Source: Marinilabiliales bacterium
Lineage (GTDB): Bacteria; Bacteroidota; Bacteroidia; Bacteroidales; SZUA-534
Direction: 5' to 3'
Length of the DNA: 64,000 nucleotides
NCBI GenBank assembly: GCA_003512955.1
Contig: DOTG01000020.1
Location: 1-64,000, forward strand
Below the pieces are notes generated by a model that saw only the letters and a list, made by a program, of their open reading frames with translations, had not been told where the DNA came from and searched no databases. Shown one piece after another: positions 9,869-18,474 of this stretch (position 1 is the first letter of the stretch; each line of letters opens with the position of its first letter). The translations under genes and the position numbers were made by a program.

Positions 9869-10732
9869 GTGAAAACAAAAACAAACAACTGGGGAATTGT
9901 TAAAACATACTCCATCATTACCTTTGGGCTGTTTCTGCATGCCCTGGGTTGGACCGCGTTTTTAATTCCCGGGCAAATTGTAGGCGGAGGCATCAGTGGC
10001 CTGGCTGCTGCATTGTTTTATGCCACCGGAATCCCGGCAGGTTACCCTTATTTAGCCATAAATGCAATCTTAATTATCATCGCCATTAAAATGTTGGGTG
10101 CCAGTTTTGGAATCAAAACCATTTATAGTGTGGTAATGATTTCGATATTTCTGACCTTACAGCAAAAGTTTATTACTGAACCCATTATTACCGAAGGTTT
10201 CATGACCACTGTGTTGGGTGGTTTATTGGGTGGTGCCGGGGTAGGAATTGTCTTTTCACAAGGGGGAAGTACCGGAGGGACCGACATCATCGCCATGATT
10301 GTCAACAAATACCGGAATATCAGTCCCGGAAAGGTCATCTTGTATTGCGATATAATTATTATCGGTTCATCCTATTTCTTGTTTCAAAGTATGGAAAAGC
10401 TGGTTTACGGTTTTGTAACCATGGGGGTAGTTTCATATACCATCGACCTTATTATTAACGGTTCCAAGCAATCCATCCAGATCATGATTTTCAGTAAACA
10501 CTATGAACAAATTGCCGAAGACATCACCATGAAACTGAACCGGGGAGTAACGGTGCTCGATGGGCAAGGCTGGTACACCAAAACACCTACTAAAATAATC
10601 ATGACGATGGTCCGGAAACATGAGGCTCCCGATGTTCATGAAATTGTCAAAAACATTGACCCCGATGCATTTATCTCGCAAGGTGCCGTCATGGGCGTTT
10701 ATGGTAAAGGGTTTGAAAAAATCAGAGGCTAG
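9869..10732 (+). CDS. YitT family membrane protein (DUF161 + DUF2179)
   Basis: A 287-residue protein starting with GTG at 9869. Five or six membrane segments fill residues 13-195, with the family hallmark QGGSTGGTDI at 131-140. The soluble C-terminal DUF2179 domain covers about 200-285 (GVTVLDGQGWYT and the terminal PDAFISQGAVMGVYG). YitT proteins are common in bacteria and are thought to be transporters, but the substrate is not established. The next gene starts 37 bases downstream, so the two may be cotranscribed. Confidence 0.9.
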   Translation: MKTKTNNWGIVKTYSIITFGLFLHALGWTAFLIPGQIVGGGISGLAAALFYATGIPAGYPYLAINAILIIIAIKMLGASFGIKTIYSVVMISIFLTLQQKFITEPIITEGFMTTVLGGLLGGAGVGIVFSQGGSTGGTDIIAMIVNKYRNISPGKVILYCDIIIIGSSYFLFQSMEKLVYGFVTMGVVSYTIDLIINGSKQSIQIMIFSKHYEQIAEDITMKLNRGVTVLDGQGWYTKTPTKIIMTMVRKHEAPDVHEIVKNIDPDAFISQGAVMGVYGKGFEKIRG

Positions 10733-10769
10733 TCATCCAGTTAAAACACACAAATTCCTATTAATTAAC

Positions 10770-12038
10770 ATGAAGAAAATCGTTTGGTTAAGCATTGGGG
10801 TGGGTATTCTTTTGCTTGCAATTTTCGTTACTTGCCAAACCTCCAATCAATCCATCAACGAAGACTTGGGTCCCGTTCACGAGATTATGGTTCAAGATAG
10901 CGTTAAATTAGAATATGGTATTGCCATTGATTCCTTTACAGTAGTGGAAAATAAGGTGAAGCGGGATCAAAACCTATCGGAAATTTTGATTGGCTATGGA
11001 GTCACCCCGCAAACCATCGACCAAATTGCCAACCAGAATGATATATTTGATGTCCGGCAGATACGTTCAGGGAATAAATACAAATTGTTTTTTGCCAAAG
11101 ATTCTGCCGCTACCCTCTCCTATTTTGTTTACGAGCAATCCCTCACCGACTATGTTGTGGTAACTCTGGCTGATTCTGTGGAAATTACTTTGGGCGAGAA
11201 ACCAACCACCATCCTAAAAAAGACTGCCAGGGGAACCATTCAGTCGAACCTTTGGGAAGCCATGGTGGATAACCAGATTAACCCGATGATATCTATCGAA
11301 TTGTCGGAAATTTATGCCTGGAGTATTGACTTTTTTGGCCTTCAAAAGGGCGATGAGTTTTATGTCATCTATGAAGAACGCTTTCTTGATTCTGTTTCCG
11401 TGGGAATTGAACAGATTCATGCTGCATTGTTCAACCACCAGGGAAAAGACTTTTACGCGCTTTATTTTGTACAAGACAACCAACCTTCGTTTTTTGACGA
11501 GGAGGGAAATAGTTTGCGAAAAGCCTTCTTAAAAGCCCCTTTAAAATTTAACCGGATAAGTTCCAGGTTTTCAAAAAACAGGTTTCATCCGGTATTAAAA
11601 ATCTACCGGGCACATAGTGGCGTTGACTATGCCGCCCCCGAAGGAACCCCGGTTTTTAGCATCGGCGATGGAGTTGTTGCTAAGAAAGGTTACCAACAAG
11701 CTGGAGCCGGCAATTATGTAACCGTAAAGCACAACAGTGTTTACACCACGCAATATGCCCATCTAAAGTCGTTTGCCCCGGGACTAAAAATGGGCGACCA
11801 TGTAAACCAAGGACAATTGCTGGGTTATGTGGGCAAAACCGGTTATGCCACCGGGCCACATCTCGATTTCAGGTTTTTTAAAAATGGGGACCCCATTGAT
11901 CCTTTAAAAGTTGAGGCCCCTTCGGTAGAGCCTATTAAGAAAGAAAACCACGAACCCTACCATAAAATCAAAGAGAAATTTATGCCTGAGCTTCAAAAGG
12001 TACGGGATAATTTTAAACTGAAAATTGCTGCCAACTAA
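10770..12038 (+). CDS. M23-family peptidase, cell-wall hydrolase-like
   Basis: I start it at 10770, where a hydrophobic N-terminal anchor (MKKIVWLSIGVGILLLAIFV) begins; a longer in-frame start at 10620 runs into the YitT gene. The 422-residue protein has a LysM/OapA-like N-terminal region and a C-terminal M23 domain. The Zn motif HSGVD is at H282/D286 and YAHLK at H331. The third motif reads GPHLDFRF (H364, D366) where classical LytM-type enzymes have HxH, so one metal ligand is Asp instead of His. It should act on peptidoglycan cross-links in the periplasm, or be an inactive activator. No neighbour clarifies which. Confidence 0.87.
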   Translation: MKKIVWLSIGVGILLLAIFVTCQTSNQSINEDLGPVHEIMVQDSVKLEYGIAIDSFTVVENKVKRDQNLSEILIGYGVTPQTIDQIANQNDIFDVRQIRSGNKYKLFFAKDSAATLSYFVYEQSLTDYVVVTLADSVEITLGEKPTTILKKTARGTIQSNLWEAMVDNQINPMISIELSEIYAWSIDFFGLQKGDEFYVIYEERFLDSVSVGIEQIHAALFNHQGKDFYALYFVQDNQPSFFDEEGNSLRKAFLKAPLKFNRISSRFSKNRFHPVLKIYRAHSGVDYAAPEGTPVFSIGDGVVAKKGYQQAGAGNYVTVKHNSVYTTQYAHLKSFAPGLKMGDHVNQGQLLGYVGKTGYATGPHLDFRFFKNGDPIDPLKVEAPSVEPIKKENHEPYHKIKEKFMPELQKVRDNFKLKIAAN

Positions 12039-12055
12039 AGGGATTGCAAAAACAA

Positions 12056-12087
12056 ATTAAGAGGAATGAAAAGTCTTCTTAATTCTT
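12056..12087. terminator. Inverted repeat between convergent peptidase and kinase genes
   Basis: AATTAAGA and TCTTAATT form an 8-bp stem across the 40-base gap between two convergent stop codons. On the minus strand a T-rich run follows, so it may end the kinase transcript. Confidence 0.4.
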
Positions 12088-13962
12088 TGGCAACGTACGG
12101 TAAGGCACCCGGAACCAGAAAGTGCTTCCTCTGTCTATTTGGCTTTCCACCCGGATGGAACCCCCGAGCATGATGGCTAACTCGCGGCAAATTGCCAATC
12201 CCAAACCCGTTCCGCCATATTCCCGGGTTAAATAATCCTCGGCTTGTACAAACCGTTCAAAAATCCGGGTAAGATTTTCCTTGGCAATGCCCACACCAGT
12301 ATCTTGAACAAAAAAATCGATAAAGCCCCCATTTAGCCTGAACCCGATCTGGATTTTGCCTTTACAAGTAAACTTTACCGCGTTATCAATCAATTGTTCC
12401 ATAATCTGCTTCAGCCGATAAGGATCGGTAATGATGCATTCCCCCGATGGAAGAGATTCTTTTTGCAACTCAACCACAATTTCTTTATTATTCACAATCT
12501 GGTTTTGGTTCAATATTTTACTGTTTGCCGTGGCATACAATTCACTGAACAGTTCATTTAAGCATACGGGGCGTGGTATAATCCGCATTTGCCCCGATTC
12601 TATCTGACTTAAATCGATGATATCGCTGATTAATTGAAGCAACCGGGTACTGTTCGTGTTTATCAACCCCACGTATCTTTCCACATCCTGGGGTGATGGA
12701 TTGGCATCGCGGAGCAACTGCGCAAAGCCAACTACGGCATTTAACGGCGTACGTATTTCGTGCGACATGTTAGCCAAAAAAGCCGATTTAAGTTTATCGG
12801 CGACTTCGGCATGTATTTTTGCCTCCTTGAACTGTTCTTCGCGCTTAATTACAGAATCTTTGAGTGAAGAAATGGATGTTAAAATTTCTGACAACTCATC
12901 TTTCCCCCGAAAAGCCTTTAAATCATTATAATTTGCTTTGCCGATAGCATTCAAATTACCATTGATAATAGCAATCTTTTTAATGAGTACCCGTTCAGAA
13001 ATAATCGGGGAAACGAATGATAAAATCAATAAAATGAGAAGCAAAGCAAAAAACAAAATAAGTACAATATGCTTTTGTGTGGCACGATATGAGTCGTAAT
13101 TGTACTCAACTTTTAAAATCAACTGTACAGGCACCGCACCATATTCCGAATTAAAAGTAAAAACCTGGTAATAATCCTCACCCATATCTGTTTTAAGGGC
13201 AAGTTTGCCTTTCTCAAAAAGGGTGTTGAAGCTTTTTGAATCGATAACAAATTTTTGATCCCGATTAAAAACTGATACCCGGGTTTCCTCATCGCAAATA
13301 AAAACATCTAGCGATTCTACCATATCCGATTCCTCAGGAATAACTTCGTTCAACCGATAAAACAGCCAGGTATTGGCCATACCGGGATATTCGCACTCAA
13401 GAAAGTTGATAAAATCAATGGCCATAACCAGCGCATATTTACTCCCTTCCGGAACATAATAAACAAAAATACTCAACCGGTTGTCAACCGGGCTAAAACC
13501 AAATTTCAACGCACCGGATTGATGCGTGAGGAATAAATTATCAAAAAACCGTTGAAAACCAAGTGATCTTCCTTTTATGTTTTGATTCAAGCCTTCGGTA
13601 GTAGTTGAATTGAGAATTATCCCTTCGCGGTTTACCAAGTAAATTTGTTCTACATTAATTGTGTAAGACATTCTTTTTAAGGCATCTAAAGGAACCCCAT
13701 TGGCATCCGGATACTTTTTAAGAACCTCATTTCCAAATTTTATAATCTGGTTCTGGTACTTTAAATAGACCTGTTTTTCAATCATCGATAAAATGGGCTT
13801 CAGATTTTTAAATTCCCTAGTAATCTGAGAATTAATGAATTTTTTCTCATGCTCAATAGTATGATGGCTTTGAAAATAGAAAAAAAAGAGTGCTAAAGAA
13901 ATGATCAACACATTCGAAACGAGAACTATAAATAGTACATAAAGATTGATCTTTCTTCTCAT
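12079..13962 (-). CDS. Orphan membrane sensor histidine kinase
   Basis: A 627-residue kinase. Membrane helices at about 8-30 and 298-320 enclose a periplasmic sensor of about 265 residues that looks like a Cache-type domain. A HAMP-like linker (325-380) leads to HisKA with FLANMSHEIRTPLN, phosphorylated His H401. The HATPase_c domain shows the N box (LIDNAVKF), G1 (DTGVGI) and GGTGLGLAI. It ends after the ATPase, with no receiver domain, and no response-regulator gene is in the window. It is therefore an orphan whose partner and signal cannot be read here. Confidence 0.92.
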   Translation of the reverse strand: MRRKINLYVLFIVLVSNVLIISLALFFFYFQSHHTIEHEKKFINSQITREFKNLKPILSMIEKQVYLKYQNQIIKFGNEVLKKYPDANGVPLDALKRMSYTINVEQIYLVNREGIILNSTTTEGLNQNIKGRSLGFQRFFDNLFLTHQSGALKFGFSPVDNRLSIFVYYVPEGSKYALVMAIDFINFLECEYPGMANTWLFYRLNEVIPEESDMVESLDVFICDEETRVSVFNRDQKFVIDSKSFNTLFEKGKLALKTDMGEDYYQVFTFNSEYGAVPVQLILKVEYNYDSYRATQKHIVLILFFALLLILLILSFVSPIISERVLIKKIAIINGNLNAIGKANYNDLKAFRGKDELSEILTSISSLKDSVIKREEQFKEAKIHAEVADKLKSAFLANMSHEIRTPLNAVVGFAQLLRDANPSPQDVERYVGLINTNSTRLLQLISDIIDLSQIESGQMRIIPRPVCLNELFSELYATANSKILNQNQIVNNKEIVVELQKESLPSGECIITDPYRLKQIMEQLIDNAVKFTCKGKIQIGFRLNGGFIDFFVQDTGVGIAKENLTRIFERFVQAEDYLTREYGGTGLGLAICRELAIMLGGSIRVESQIDRGSTFWFRVPYRTLPKN

Positions 13963-14015
13963 GACCCAATGTCTGGTATTAAAATCTTGATACAGTAATC
14001 CTAGGGTAAGTTAGC

Positions 14016-14043
14016 AAAAAAACCCGAAGAAATTATCTCCGGG
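14016..14043 (-). terminator. Intrinsic terminator downstream of the MFS gene
   Basis: On the minus strand an 8-bp stem with one mismatch (14023-14030 with 14036-14043, CCCG/CGGG at its base) is followed by seven T residues (14016-14022). It ends transcripts from the MFS gene before the kinase gene. Confidence 0.7.
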
Positions 14044-14118
14044 CTAAATTATTAAACCTGTTTTTTTAAATCAATACGGTCAGAAATCTAGTGTCGTTTC
14101 GAGCATGCGCTTGCATCA

Positions 14119-14185
14119 ATTCACCCGGTGACTCCGGACGTGAATATAAGGCATAATGCTATAATCAAAAAGTCACCGGGTGAAT
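14119..14185. repeat. 15-bp perfect inverted repeat made of two palindromic boxes
   Basis: ATTCACCCGGTGACT (14119-14133) is the exact reverse complement of AGTCACCGGGTGAAT (14171-14185), with 37 bases between. Each arm is itself a near-perfect palindrome, TCACC-S-GGTGA. The pair lies between the MFS stop (14209) and the kinase start (13962), upstream of the MFS terminator. It could be a paired protein-binding site or a long RNA stem. Confidence 0.6.
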
Positions 14186-14208
14186 AGTACCCGTTTTTAT
14201 ATTTAGCT

Positions 14209-15462
14209 CTAATGGTGAAAATTCTCGATTTCTTTTGGATTGTGTTTGTGCCTGAAAACAATCATGAATAAGATAGCCACCACGAAAGAATAGGCGGCAA
14301 AAGATAACCAGATTTCTTTCCAAGCAAACTCATCGCCAGTTTTAAAGTATTTATCGATGAGTATCCCGCTCAAACGGCTACCTAATAAAGAACCCAGGCC
14401 ATTGGTCATCATCATGAACAACCCCTGGGCACTTGCCCGGATACGCGGCTCGCTCTGGGTTTCTACAAACAGGGAACCTGAAATGTTGAAAAAATCGAAA
14501 GCCATTCCATAAATAATGCAGGAGGCAATGATCATCCATAACCCATCGGCTGGATTTCCATAGGCAAAAAGCCCAAATCGCAACACCCAGGCTATCATAC
14601 TAAAAATCATCACCTTTTTGATGCCAAACCGGCGCAGGAAGAATGGAATTGTCAGGATGAACAAAGTCTCGGATATCTGCGACACCGACATGATGATGGC
14701 AGGAAATTTCACCGCCAAAAGATCTTTATAAGCATCAATTTTGGCAAAATCGTGTAAAAAGGTATCTCCATACGCATTGGTCAGCTGAAGCGCGGCTCCA
14801 AGCAACATGGCAAACAAAAAGAAAACAACCATTTTCCCTTGTTTGAACAGTGAAAAAGCATTTAACCCCATTGCATCGACCCAGGTTTTCTTGTGACCTT
14901 TTGCCAAAGGTGGGCAAGCAGGTAAGCTGAAGCCATAAATCCCCAATAACAGCGATGAGGCCGAGGCCACATAAAATTGACCCGCTGATACCTCAAATCC
15001 TGAAAGGCTCACTACCCAAAGTGCAACTATGAAACCAATGGTACCCCAAACCCGGATGGGGGGGTATTCCTTAATTACGTTCAATTTTTCCCTCGACATA
15101 GAAGAATAGGCAATGGTGATAGACAACGATATCGTTGGCATGTAAAACATCATGGCAACCAACATTACCCAAAACATCGTTGAGGGGTCATCTACCAAAG
15201 GTATCATAAACATTAAAACCGCCCCCATCACGTGGAGTGCCCCATAAAGTTTCTCGGCATTAATCCAACGGTCAGCAATTATACCTGCAATGGCCGGCAT
15301 AAATAAAGATGCAATTCCCATGGTTGAAAAAATAGCACCAAATTCGGCTCCTGACCAATGTTTGGTTTGAAACCAATATGCGCCAATAGTAATTAGCCAC
15401 GAGCCCCAGATGAAAAATTGTAGGAAATTCATCAAAATAAGGCGGTTCTTAATGCTTGACAT
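14209..15462 (-). CDS. MFS transporter, nucleoside:H+ symporter-like
   Basis: A polytopic protein with about 12 membrane segments. I start it at 15462 (MSSIKNRLILMNFLQFFIWG); an upstream in-frame ATG at 15498 adds 12 non-hydrophobic residues. The opening FLQFFIWGSWLITIGAYW and the pattern of helices match the NupG/XapB nucleoside permease branch, which takes up nucleosides with protons at the inner membrane. No nucleoside-catabolism gene is next to it. It is followed by a terminator, so it is probably monocistronic or the tail of a unit with the nuclease gene 108 bases upstream. Confidence 0.8.
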   Translation of the reverse strand: MSSIKNRLILMNFLQFFIWGSWLITIGAYWFQTKHWSGAEFGAIFSTMGIASLFMPAIAGIIADRWINAEKLYGALHVMGAVLMFMIPLVDDPSTMFWVMLVAMMFYMPTISLSITIAYSSMSREKLNVIKEYPPIRVWGTIGFIVALWVVSLSGFEVSAGQFYVASASSLLLGIYGFSLPACPPLAKGHKKTWVDAMGLNAFSLFKQGKMVVFFLFAMLLGAALQLTNAYGDTFLHDFAKIDAYKDLLAVKFPAIIMSVSQISETLFILTIPFFLRRFGIKKVMIFSMIAWVLRFGLFAYGNPADGLWMIIASCIIYGMAFDFFNISGSLFVETQSEPRIRASAQGLFMMMTNGLGSLLGSRLSGILIDKYFKTGDEFAWKEIWLSFAAYSFVVAILFMIVFRHKHNPKEIENFHH

Positions 15463-15570
15463 ATTTATAGTTTTTAGAAGATAATTAGAGTTTAACAAAA
15501 GGCCGTAAAGCTACAAAAAAACAAATGAAATGGAAACGGGCGGATGCCGAATTCCAAAAGAAACACGAAT

Positions 15571-16161
15571 TTACAATTGTTCCCTGCGGTTTATTTCATC
15601 GCGGATGTTGGAAGCCTCTTCATAGTTCTCCTGATTGATGGCTTTGTCGAGCATCTCTTTCAACTCACTTAATGAATAATTGGTGTAAACATTCGAAGAG
15701 TGTTCTTTTTTGCCGGCCTTTTCCCCTTTGTCGGTTCTGATTTTATTTTCAACCGGAAGAATGATGCCTGCTTTATCAAGGATTTCGGTGGTGGTATAAA
15801 TGGGACTCCCAAAACGGATGGCCAGTGCCACAGCGTCAGAGGTGCGGGCATCAATTTTAATCCGGGTACTCCCATTGTCGCACAACAATTCGGAATAAAA
15901 AATACCCTCCTCCAGCCGATGGATGGTCACCTCAATAACTTCAATTTTAAAGGCCATGGCAAAATTTACGAACAAATCATGTGTGAGCGGACGGGGTGGT
16001 TTTAACGCTTCCAATTCAATAGCTATGGCCTGTGCCTCAAACCCCCCAATGATAATGGGGATCCTTCGCTCGCCAACCTCCTCAGCCAGCACTAAAGCAT
16101 AAGCCCCAGATTGTGTCTGGCTATACGATAACCCCAAAACCTTCAATTTAACTCTCCCCAT
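15571..16161 (-). CDS. Bifunctional nuclease family protein with UVR motif
   Basis: A 196-residue protein. Residues 1-135 are a BFN/DUF151 domain (GGFEAQAIAIELEALKPPRPLTHDL and DARTSDAVALAIRFGSPIYT). The last 35 residues form a UvrB/UvrC-type helical hairpin (LDKAINQENYEEASNIRDEI). Plant and bacterial BFN proteins have been reported to cut DNA and RNA; the UVR motif in UvrB/UvrC mediates protein contact. A promoter fits just upstream (16185-16215). Confidence 0.9.
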   Translation of the reverse strand: MGRVKLKVLGLSYSQTQSGAYALVLAEEVGERRIPIIIGGFEAQAIAIELEALKPPRPLTHDLFVNFAMAFKIEVIEVTIHRLEEGIFYSELLCDNGSTRIKIDARTSDAVALAIRFGSPIYTTTEILDKAGIILPVENKIRTDKGEKAGKKEHSSNVYTNYSLSELKEMLDKAINQENYEEASNIRDEINRREQL

Positions 16162-16184
16162 GAATGTTTATAATTTAAGGTGAA

Positions 16185-16215
16185 CAAATATATAAATATC
16201 TGATAGGTTAAAAAA
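16185..16215 (-). promoter_or_regulatory. Putative promoter of the bifunctional nuclease gene
   Basis: Read on the minus strand, TATATTTG (16192-16185) matches TAnnTTTG. It is preceded after 19 bases by TTTT, three of four matches to the -33 box. The expected start near 16178 leaves a leader of about 17 bases. Confidence 0.45.
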
Positions 16216-16321
16216 CGATTCCGATATTATTTTAAATACGGCTTATTGTGCAACTAAAAAATATCATATTTGACACTCACAATGAACAATAAAACAGAAA
16301 AATGAAAAATTGAATAAAGTG

Positions 16322-16398
16322 TTGAGGATGATCTTGTTATCAATTTCTCTTTCGATAACAAACGAACATCAATTCAGATCCTCAAACGCAATTTTTTT
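16322..16398. repeat. Two nested perfect hairpin stems before rplU
   Basis: The 336-base divergent spacer 16162-16497 holds this structure plus two promoters. The outer stem is TTGAGGAT (16322-16329) / ATCCTCAA (16378-16385). The inner stem is TTGTTATC (16334-16341) / GATAACAA (16354-16361) with a 12-base loop. Seven T residues follow at 16392-16398. It lies upstream of the rplU promoter, so it is not part of that leader. It could be a small RNA with its own terminator or a protein site. Confidence 0.5.
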
Positions 16399-16429
16399 AA
16401 GCAAAAATCTAAAATAAATATTGCAAATA

Positions 16430-16460
16430 TTTGTAGTTCAATCAAACTTTTCTACTTTTG
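16430..16460 (+). promoter_or_regulatory. Promoter of rplU-rpmA
   Basis: A full consensus Bacteroidota promoter: TTTG (16430-16433), exactly 19 bases, then TACTTTTG (16453-16460). Transcription would start near 16467, about 31 bases before the rplU ATG. Confidence 0.75.
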
Positions 16461-16497
16461 CAGTCCGAAAGTTTTTTAACGAATAATATTTGGACTG

Positions 16498-16809
16498 ATG
16501 TACGCGATTGTAGAAATAGGAGGACAACAACTTAGAGTTGAAGAAAAAGCTAAGGTGTTTGTTAATTTGATGGATGCTGAAGAGGGTTCAACCGTAAACT
16601 TTGAAAAAGTTTTACTTATTGACAACGAAGGTAAAGTAAAAGTTGGTCAGCCCGTTGTTAAAGGTGCAAGTGTATCTGCTAAAGTATTGGCGCATGTGAA
16701 AGGTGAAAAAGCCATTGTCTTCAAAAAGAAACGGAGAAAAACTTATCAGGTAATGAATGGCCACCGCCAACAATACACACAAATTGAGATAGAAAAAATT
16801 ACTGCTTAA
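16498..16809 (+). CDS. rplU: 50S ribosomal protein L21
   Basis: A 103-residue L21 of normal length. It opens with MYAIVEIGGQQLRVEE and ends with the conserved basic RRKTYQVMNGHRQQYTQIEI region that binds 23S rRNA. It is followed after 19 bases by rpmA, the standard L21-L27 pair, driven by a consensus promoter immediately upstream. Confidence 0.98.
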   Translation: MYAIVEIGGQQLRVEEKAKVFVNLMDAEEGSTVNFEKVLLIDNEGKVKVGQPVVKGASVSAKVLAHVKGEKAIVFKKKRRKTYQVMNGHRQQYTQIEIEKITA

Positions 16810-16828
16810 TCGAAAAATATTTTAGAAA

Positions 16829-17086
16829 ATGGCACATAAAAAAGGAATGGGTAGCTCCCGAAATGGCCGTGACTCAGAAAGTAAACGGCTTGGGGTAAAA
16901 ATATATGGTGGACAACAGGCTATTGCCGGAAATATTTTGGTCCGTCAACGCGGAACTCAACACCACCCTGGTTTAAATGTTGGGATTGGTAGAGATCATA
17001 CCTTGTTTGCTTTAATAAACGGCACGGTAACTTTTGCCCGCAAAAAAGATAACCGATCATACGTTTCTGTTTTACCAGAAGCTTAA
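16829..17086 (+). CDS. rpmA: 50S ribosomal protein L27
   Basis: An 85-residue L27. It begins MAHKKGMGSSRNGRDSES directly, without the cleaved N-terminal extension seen in Firmicutes. The N-terminal tail reaches the peptidyl-transferase centre in the known ribosome. It is second in the rplU-rpmA operon, and the terminator at 17111-17149 follows. Confidence 0.98.
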   Translation: MAHKKGMGSSRNGRDSESKRLGVKIYGGQQAIAGNILVRQRGTQHHPGLNVGIGRDHTLFALINGTVTFARKKDNRSYVSVLPEA

Positions 17087-17110
17087 CAAAAATATTTATT
17101 GTTTATTCGT

Positions 17111-17149
17111 AATCTCCTGGTACTTGTTATCAGGAGATTTTTTATTTTT
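17111..17149 (+). terminator. Intrinsic terminator after rpmA
   Basis: A 9-bp perfect stem AATCTCCTG (17111-17119) / CAGGAGATT (17131-17139) with an 11-base loop is followed by a T-rich run. It separates the ribosomal operon from serS. Confidence 0.85.
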
Positions 17150-17166
17150 ACCAAAAACCTAATTAT

Positions 17167-18441
17167 ATGCTTACACTAAAATACATTCAGGAAAACACCC
17201 AAGATGTCCTCTCCCGTCTAATGGTAAAGAACTTTGACGCCAAAATTCTGGTGGAACAAATCCTTAAAAAGGATGATGAACGCAAAAGTACCCAGAAACA
17301 ACAGGATGACATGCTGGCCGAAATCAACAACATCTCAAAGGAGGTGGGTCAGTTATTCAAGGATGGAAAGGCACAAGAGGCAAACACAGCCAAAGATAAA
17401 AGCACTTCCTTAAAAGAGGAGGTTAAGGGGTTGACCCAAAAACTTGCTGACCTGGAACTGGAATTGCATAAATTGTTGGTTCAACTCCCGAATTTACCTC
17501 ATACCTCGGTCCCTAAAGGTAAGGGAGCCGATGACAATGTTATTGTCCGTCAAGGGGGAACCATTCCCACGTTGCCTTCAAACGCGGTACCTCACTGGGA
17601 TTTGGCCAAACAATATGATATTATCGATTTTGAATTAGGCGTTAAAATTACCGGGGCTGGTTTTCCTGTTTACAAAGGCTTGGGTTCCAGATTACAACGG
17701 GCATTAATCAATTTCTTTTTGGATGAAAACGTTAAAGCAGGCTTTACAGAAATTCAACCTCCTTACGTTGTAAACGAAGCCTCCGGTTTTGGAACTGGCC
17801 AATTACCCGATAAAGAAGGGCAGATGTACCATGTGGGCATCGATAATTTATACCTTATTCCTACTGCTGAGGTGCCTGTTACCAACCTCTACCGCGATGT
17901 TATTTTAAATGCTAAAGATTTTCCTGTTAAAAATACCGCCTACAGTGCCTGTTTCCGCCGTGAGGCAGGTTCGTATGGGAAAGATGTACGCGGGCTCAAC
18001 CGCCTGCACCAATTCGACAAGGTGGAAATTGTAGCCCTGGAGCATCCCGACAAATCCTATGAAATGTTGGAATCAATGGTCAGCCACGTTGAAACATTGG
18101 TGCAAAAGCTTGGCCTACCTTACCGTATTTTAAGACTTTGTGGCGGGGATATGAGCTTTACCTCAGCTTTGACCTACGATTTTGAAGTATATGCCGCTGC
18201 CCAACAGAAGTGGCTTGAGGTAAGTTCAGTTTCCAACTTTGAATCGTACCAAGCCAACCGTTTGAAACTACGCTATAAAGATGAGGCTCAAAAGAAAACC
18301 CAATTGGCGCATACACTTAATGGCAGTGCCTTGGCACTGCCCAGAATTGTAGCGGCTTTGCTTGAAAATAACCAAACCCCAGATGGAATAAAAATGCCGG
18401 ATGTTTTGGTAGATTTTTGTGGATTCAAATACATCAAATAA
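17167..18441 (+). CDS. serS: Seryl-tRNA synthetase
   Basis: A 424-residue class II synthetase. The N-terminal coiled-coil arm that grips the tRNA-Ser variable loop spans about 28-105. Motif 2 is FRREAGSYGKDVRGLNRLHQF, with the catalytic Arg of FRRE. Motif 3 is at the C-terminus (LNGSALALPRIVAALLEN). Length and start match the family. It starts 17 bases after the rpmA terminator, and its own leader shows no clear -7 box. Confidence 0.98.
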   Translation: MLTLKYIQENTQDVLSRLMVKNFDAKILVEQILKKDDERKSTQKQQDDMLAEINNISKEVGQLFKDGKAQEANTAKDKSTSLKEEVKGLTQKLADLELELHKLLVQLPNLPHTSVPKGKGADDNVIVRQGGTIPTLPSNAVPHWDLAKQYDIIDFELGVKITGAGFPVYKGLGSRLQRALINFFLDENVKAGFTEIQPPYVVNEASGFGTGQLPDKEGQMYHVGIDNLYLIPTAEVPVTNLYRDVILNAKDFPVKNTAYSACFRREAGSYGKDVRGLNRLHQFDKVEIVALEHPDKSYEMLESMVSHVETLVQKLGLPYRILRLCGGDMSFTSALTYDFEVYAAAQQKWLEVSSVSNFESYQANRLKLRYKDEAQKKTQLAHTLNGSALALPRIVAALLENNQTPDGIKMPDVLVDFCGFKYIK

Positions 18442-18446
18442 ATACA

Positions 18447-18471
18447 AAGCCCTGGATAACAGGGCTTCTTT
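18447..18471 (+). terminator. Stem-loop between serS and ruvC
   Basis: An 8-bp perfect stem AAGCCCTG (18447-18454) / CAGGGCTT (18460-18467) with a 5-base loop, followed by CTTTT. It ends 3 bases before the ruvC ATG at 18475. It looks like a serS terminator but would also cover the ribosome-binding region of ruvC. Confidence 0.6.
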
Positions 18472-18474
18472 TGT

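Noticed and set aside
10620..10769. Longer start of the M23 peptidase
   Set aside because: The extra 50 residues are out of frame inside the YitT gene and precede a clear hydrophobic N-terminal anchor.
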